Source of the DNA: Mangrovibacter plantisponsor
GTDB taxonomy: Bacteria > Pseudomonadota > Gammaproteobacteria > Enterobacterales > Enterobacteriaceae
DNA length: 64,000 nucleotides
NCBI RefSeq assembly: GCF_003182475.1
Contig: NZ_QGTS01000003.1
Coordinates: 180,876-244,875 of the forward strand
Direction of reading: 5' to 3'
A program made the translations under genes and the position numbers. A model generated the notes under the pieces. That model had not been told where the DNA came from. It did no database searches and worked only from the letters and a program-made list of their open reading frames with translations. This document shows, piece by piece, positions 62,738 to 64,000 of this stretch (position 1 is the stretch's first letter; every line of letters starts with the position of its first letter).

Positions 62738-62946
62738 CAATTACCTCTGTTTAAGTAATGGTGACCGCCCTTAAGAGCAGCGCAGGTGACAAATATCCAT
62801 TTGTTAAGTTGTATGCAGGTCAGATCCTTACCTGCTCTTATCATGAATTGTTTATTTTCAATGCATTATGTAAATTTCTAAATCAAAAAATGCTTTTTTC
62901 CTTAACCATAGCAATCATTACATGTAACAATTAATACACATTTTTT

Positions 62947-62960
62947 ATTGAACGTTCAAT
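62947..62960. promoter_or_regulatory. BetI operator
   Basis: ATTGAACGTTCAAT is a perfect 14-base palindrome between divergent betT and betI. Known BetI sites in E. coli lie in this same gap and have this type of TTGAACGTTCAA core, released by choline. Confidence 0.85.
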
Positions 62961-63009
62961 TAAAAAAAGATTAAATAGATAACAAATATTGATGAATGAG
63001 GCCGTAACA

Positions 63010-63600
63010 ATGCCAAAAGTGGGGATGCAGCCAATACGGCGCAGACAACTGATTGATGCCACGCTCAGCGCCATAAACGAGGTGGGTTTGCATGATGCAA
63101 CCATCGCGCAAATTGCTTCACGCGCAGGTGTCTCCACAGGAATTATCAGCCATTACTTTCGTGACAAAAACGGTCTGCTGGAAGCGACTATGCGCGATAT
63201 CACGGCGCATCTCCGTGACGCAGTGGTAGGGCGGTTACGCCAGGTGGACCCGGCAGATGTCCATGCCCGCCTGAGTGCCATTGTTGAAGGTAACTTTGAT
63301 GAAGGCCAGACCACATCGGCTGTAATGAAAGCCTGGCTGGCATTTTGGGCTGCAAGTATGCACCACCCAATGCTGCACCGGCTGCAGACCATCAGTAGCC
63401 GCCGGTTGTTATCCACCCTGGTTGCGGAGTTTCGCAAAGTCATGCCACAACCGCAGGCAAGGGGGGCAGGTTACGGGCTGAGTGCGCTGATTGATGGGCT
63501 ATGGTTACGCGCCTCGCTAAGTGGCAAACCTTTTAACCGGGTGCAGGCTATGGCAATTGCCATGGTTTATATCGACAACGCATTGTCAGGCACCGATTAA
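63010..63600 (+). CDS. betI: BetI, TetR-family choline-responsive repressor
   Basis: A 196-residue TetR repressor matching E. coli BetI from '[64 protein letters not shown]' through '[37 protein letters not shown]'. It represses the bet genes until choline binds. The family start is ATG 63010 with GAGG upstream; ATG 62989 adds seven unlike residues. betB follows by 14 bases. Confidence 0.95.
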   Translation: MPKVGMQPIRRRQLIDATLSAINEVGLHDATIAQIASRAGVSTGIISHYFRDKNGLLEATMRDITAHLRDAVVGRLRQVDPADVHARLSAIVEGNFDEGQTTSAVMKAWLAFWAASMHHPMLHRLQTISSRRLLSTLVAEFRKVMPQPQARGAGYGLSALIDGLWLRASLSGKPFNRVQAMAIAMVYIDNALSGTD

Positions 63601-63614
63601 CACAGGAGAAACAC

Positions 63615-64000
63615 ATGTCCCTATTGGGTGAACAACAACTCTACATCGGCGGGCGTTATGTCCCGAGTGTGGCAGGCACCACCTTTGAGACCATCAACCC
63701 GGCCAACGGTAATATACTGGCCCAGGTTCATGCTGCCGGGCAGGCAGATGTGGACAAAGCAGTTGCATCCGCCGCCCGCGGCCAGAAGATCTGGGCAGCA
63801 ATGACAGCAACGGAGCGTGGCCGTATCCTGCAAAAAGCGGTGGCGATATTACGCGAACGTAATACCGAACTGGCTCACCTGGAAACGTTAGACACCGGGA
63901 AAGCGTTCAGTGAAACCAGTACCGTGGATATTGTCACCGGTGCAGACGTCCTGGAGTACTACGCAGGCCTGGCAACGGCACTGGAAGGGCAGCAAATCCC
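63615..64000 (+). CDS. betB: Betaine aldehyde dehydrogenase, N-terminal part (cut by the window end)
   Basis: The first 128 codons of BetB, which oxidises betaine aldehyde to glycine betaine with NAD. The start reads '[16 protein letters not shown]', followed by '[15 protein letters not shown]' and '[26 protein letters not shown]'. AGGAG precedes ATG 63615. Third gene of the bet locus in the E. coli order betI-betB-betA; betA should follow outside the window. Confidence 0.95.
   Translation, partial: MSLLGEQQLYIGGRYVPSVAGTTFETINPANGNILAQVHAAGQADVDKAVASAARGQKIWAAMTATERGRILQKAVAILRERNTELAHLETLDTGKAFSETSTVDIVTGADVLEYYAGLATALEGQQI

Noticed and set aside
1-64000. CRISPR arrays, tRNA/rRNA genes, insertion sequences, prophage or integrative-element borders
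   Set aside because: No regularly spaced repeats, no tRNA-like cloverleaf or CCA end, and no transposase or integrase motifs were noticed on reading. A tRNAscan or IS search could confirm this.

Overview
The window is a chromosomal segment of a member of the Enterobacteriaceae. The gene order follows the Escherichia coli ydcG/opgD to ansP/pptA neighbourhood: opgD, rimL, ydcK, tehB, ydcO, sutR, rlhA(ydcP), yncJ, ydcR, ydcSTUV-patD, ydcY, ydcZ, mnaT, mcbR, yncD, ansP and pptA all occur in that order. The genus cannot be fixed from the sequence alone; the added genes (hpxO, srfABC, a thermostable-hemolysin operon, betTIB beside pptA) exclude E. coli itself. No tRNA, rRNA, CRISPR array, insertion sequence or prophage was seen.

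Layout. 1-4.8 kb: the end of a LysR gene, a carboxylesterase, a second LysR gene divergent from a methionine-type aminotransferase, and an orphan periplasmic amino-acid-binding protein. 5-16.6 kb: backbone genes (opgD, rimL, ydcK, tehB, ydcO/sutR, rlhA) with inserted hpxO (urate hydroxylase), a VOC protein and a DMT exporter/AraC pair. 16.6-25.5 kb: an AT-rich unknown lipoprotein, yncJ, a TetR/SMR efflux pair, rcnR/rcnA nickel-cobalt efflux, a cyanide-insensitive-type quinol oxidase with a 43-residue DUF2474 subunit, a YciA-like thioesterase and ydcR. 25.7-31.1 kb: the ydcSTUV-patD polyamine/GABA-aldehyde operon. 31-42 kb: a diguanylate cyclase, a phytase-esterase-like protein, srfABC and a glutamine amidotransferase, inserted before ydcY. 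42-49 kb: ydcY, a tiny Gly-rich lipoprotein, ydcZ-mnaT, a SutR-like regulator, mcbR, yncD, ansP.

49.4-60.2 kb, between ansP and pptA, is the main accessory region. It carries an NfsB-like nitroreductase and a tightly coupled five-gene operon: thermostable-hemolysin (T_hemolysin) protein, AMP-forming ligase, haem-oxygenase-like diiron oxidase, SDR and periplasmic TPR protein. It also carries a purine-type module: an NMT1/THI5-like ABC transporter with an 8-oxoguanine-deaminase-like amidohydrolase, divergent from a 2-oxoglutarate/Fe(II) oxygenase of the isopenicillin-N-synthase family. Both sides of this module have leaders with strong secondary structure. 60.3-64 kb: pptA, then betT divergent from betI-betB, with betB cut by the window end.

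The two most interesting items are the five-gene operon, whose genes look like a small acyl-activation, oxidation and reduction pathway with no product I can name, and the purine module with candidate riboswitch leaders, which may act with hpxO in oxidative purine use. SrfABC (a predicted Hsp70/actin-fold protein, a degenerate P-loop protein and a Pro-rich membrane protein) is a third poorly understood system.
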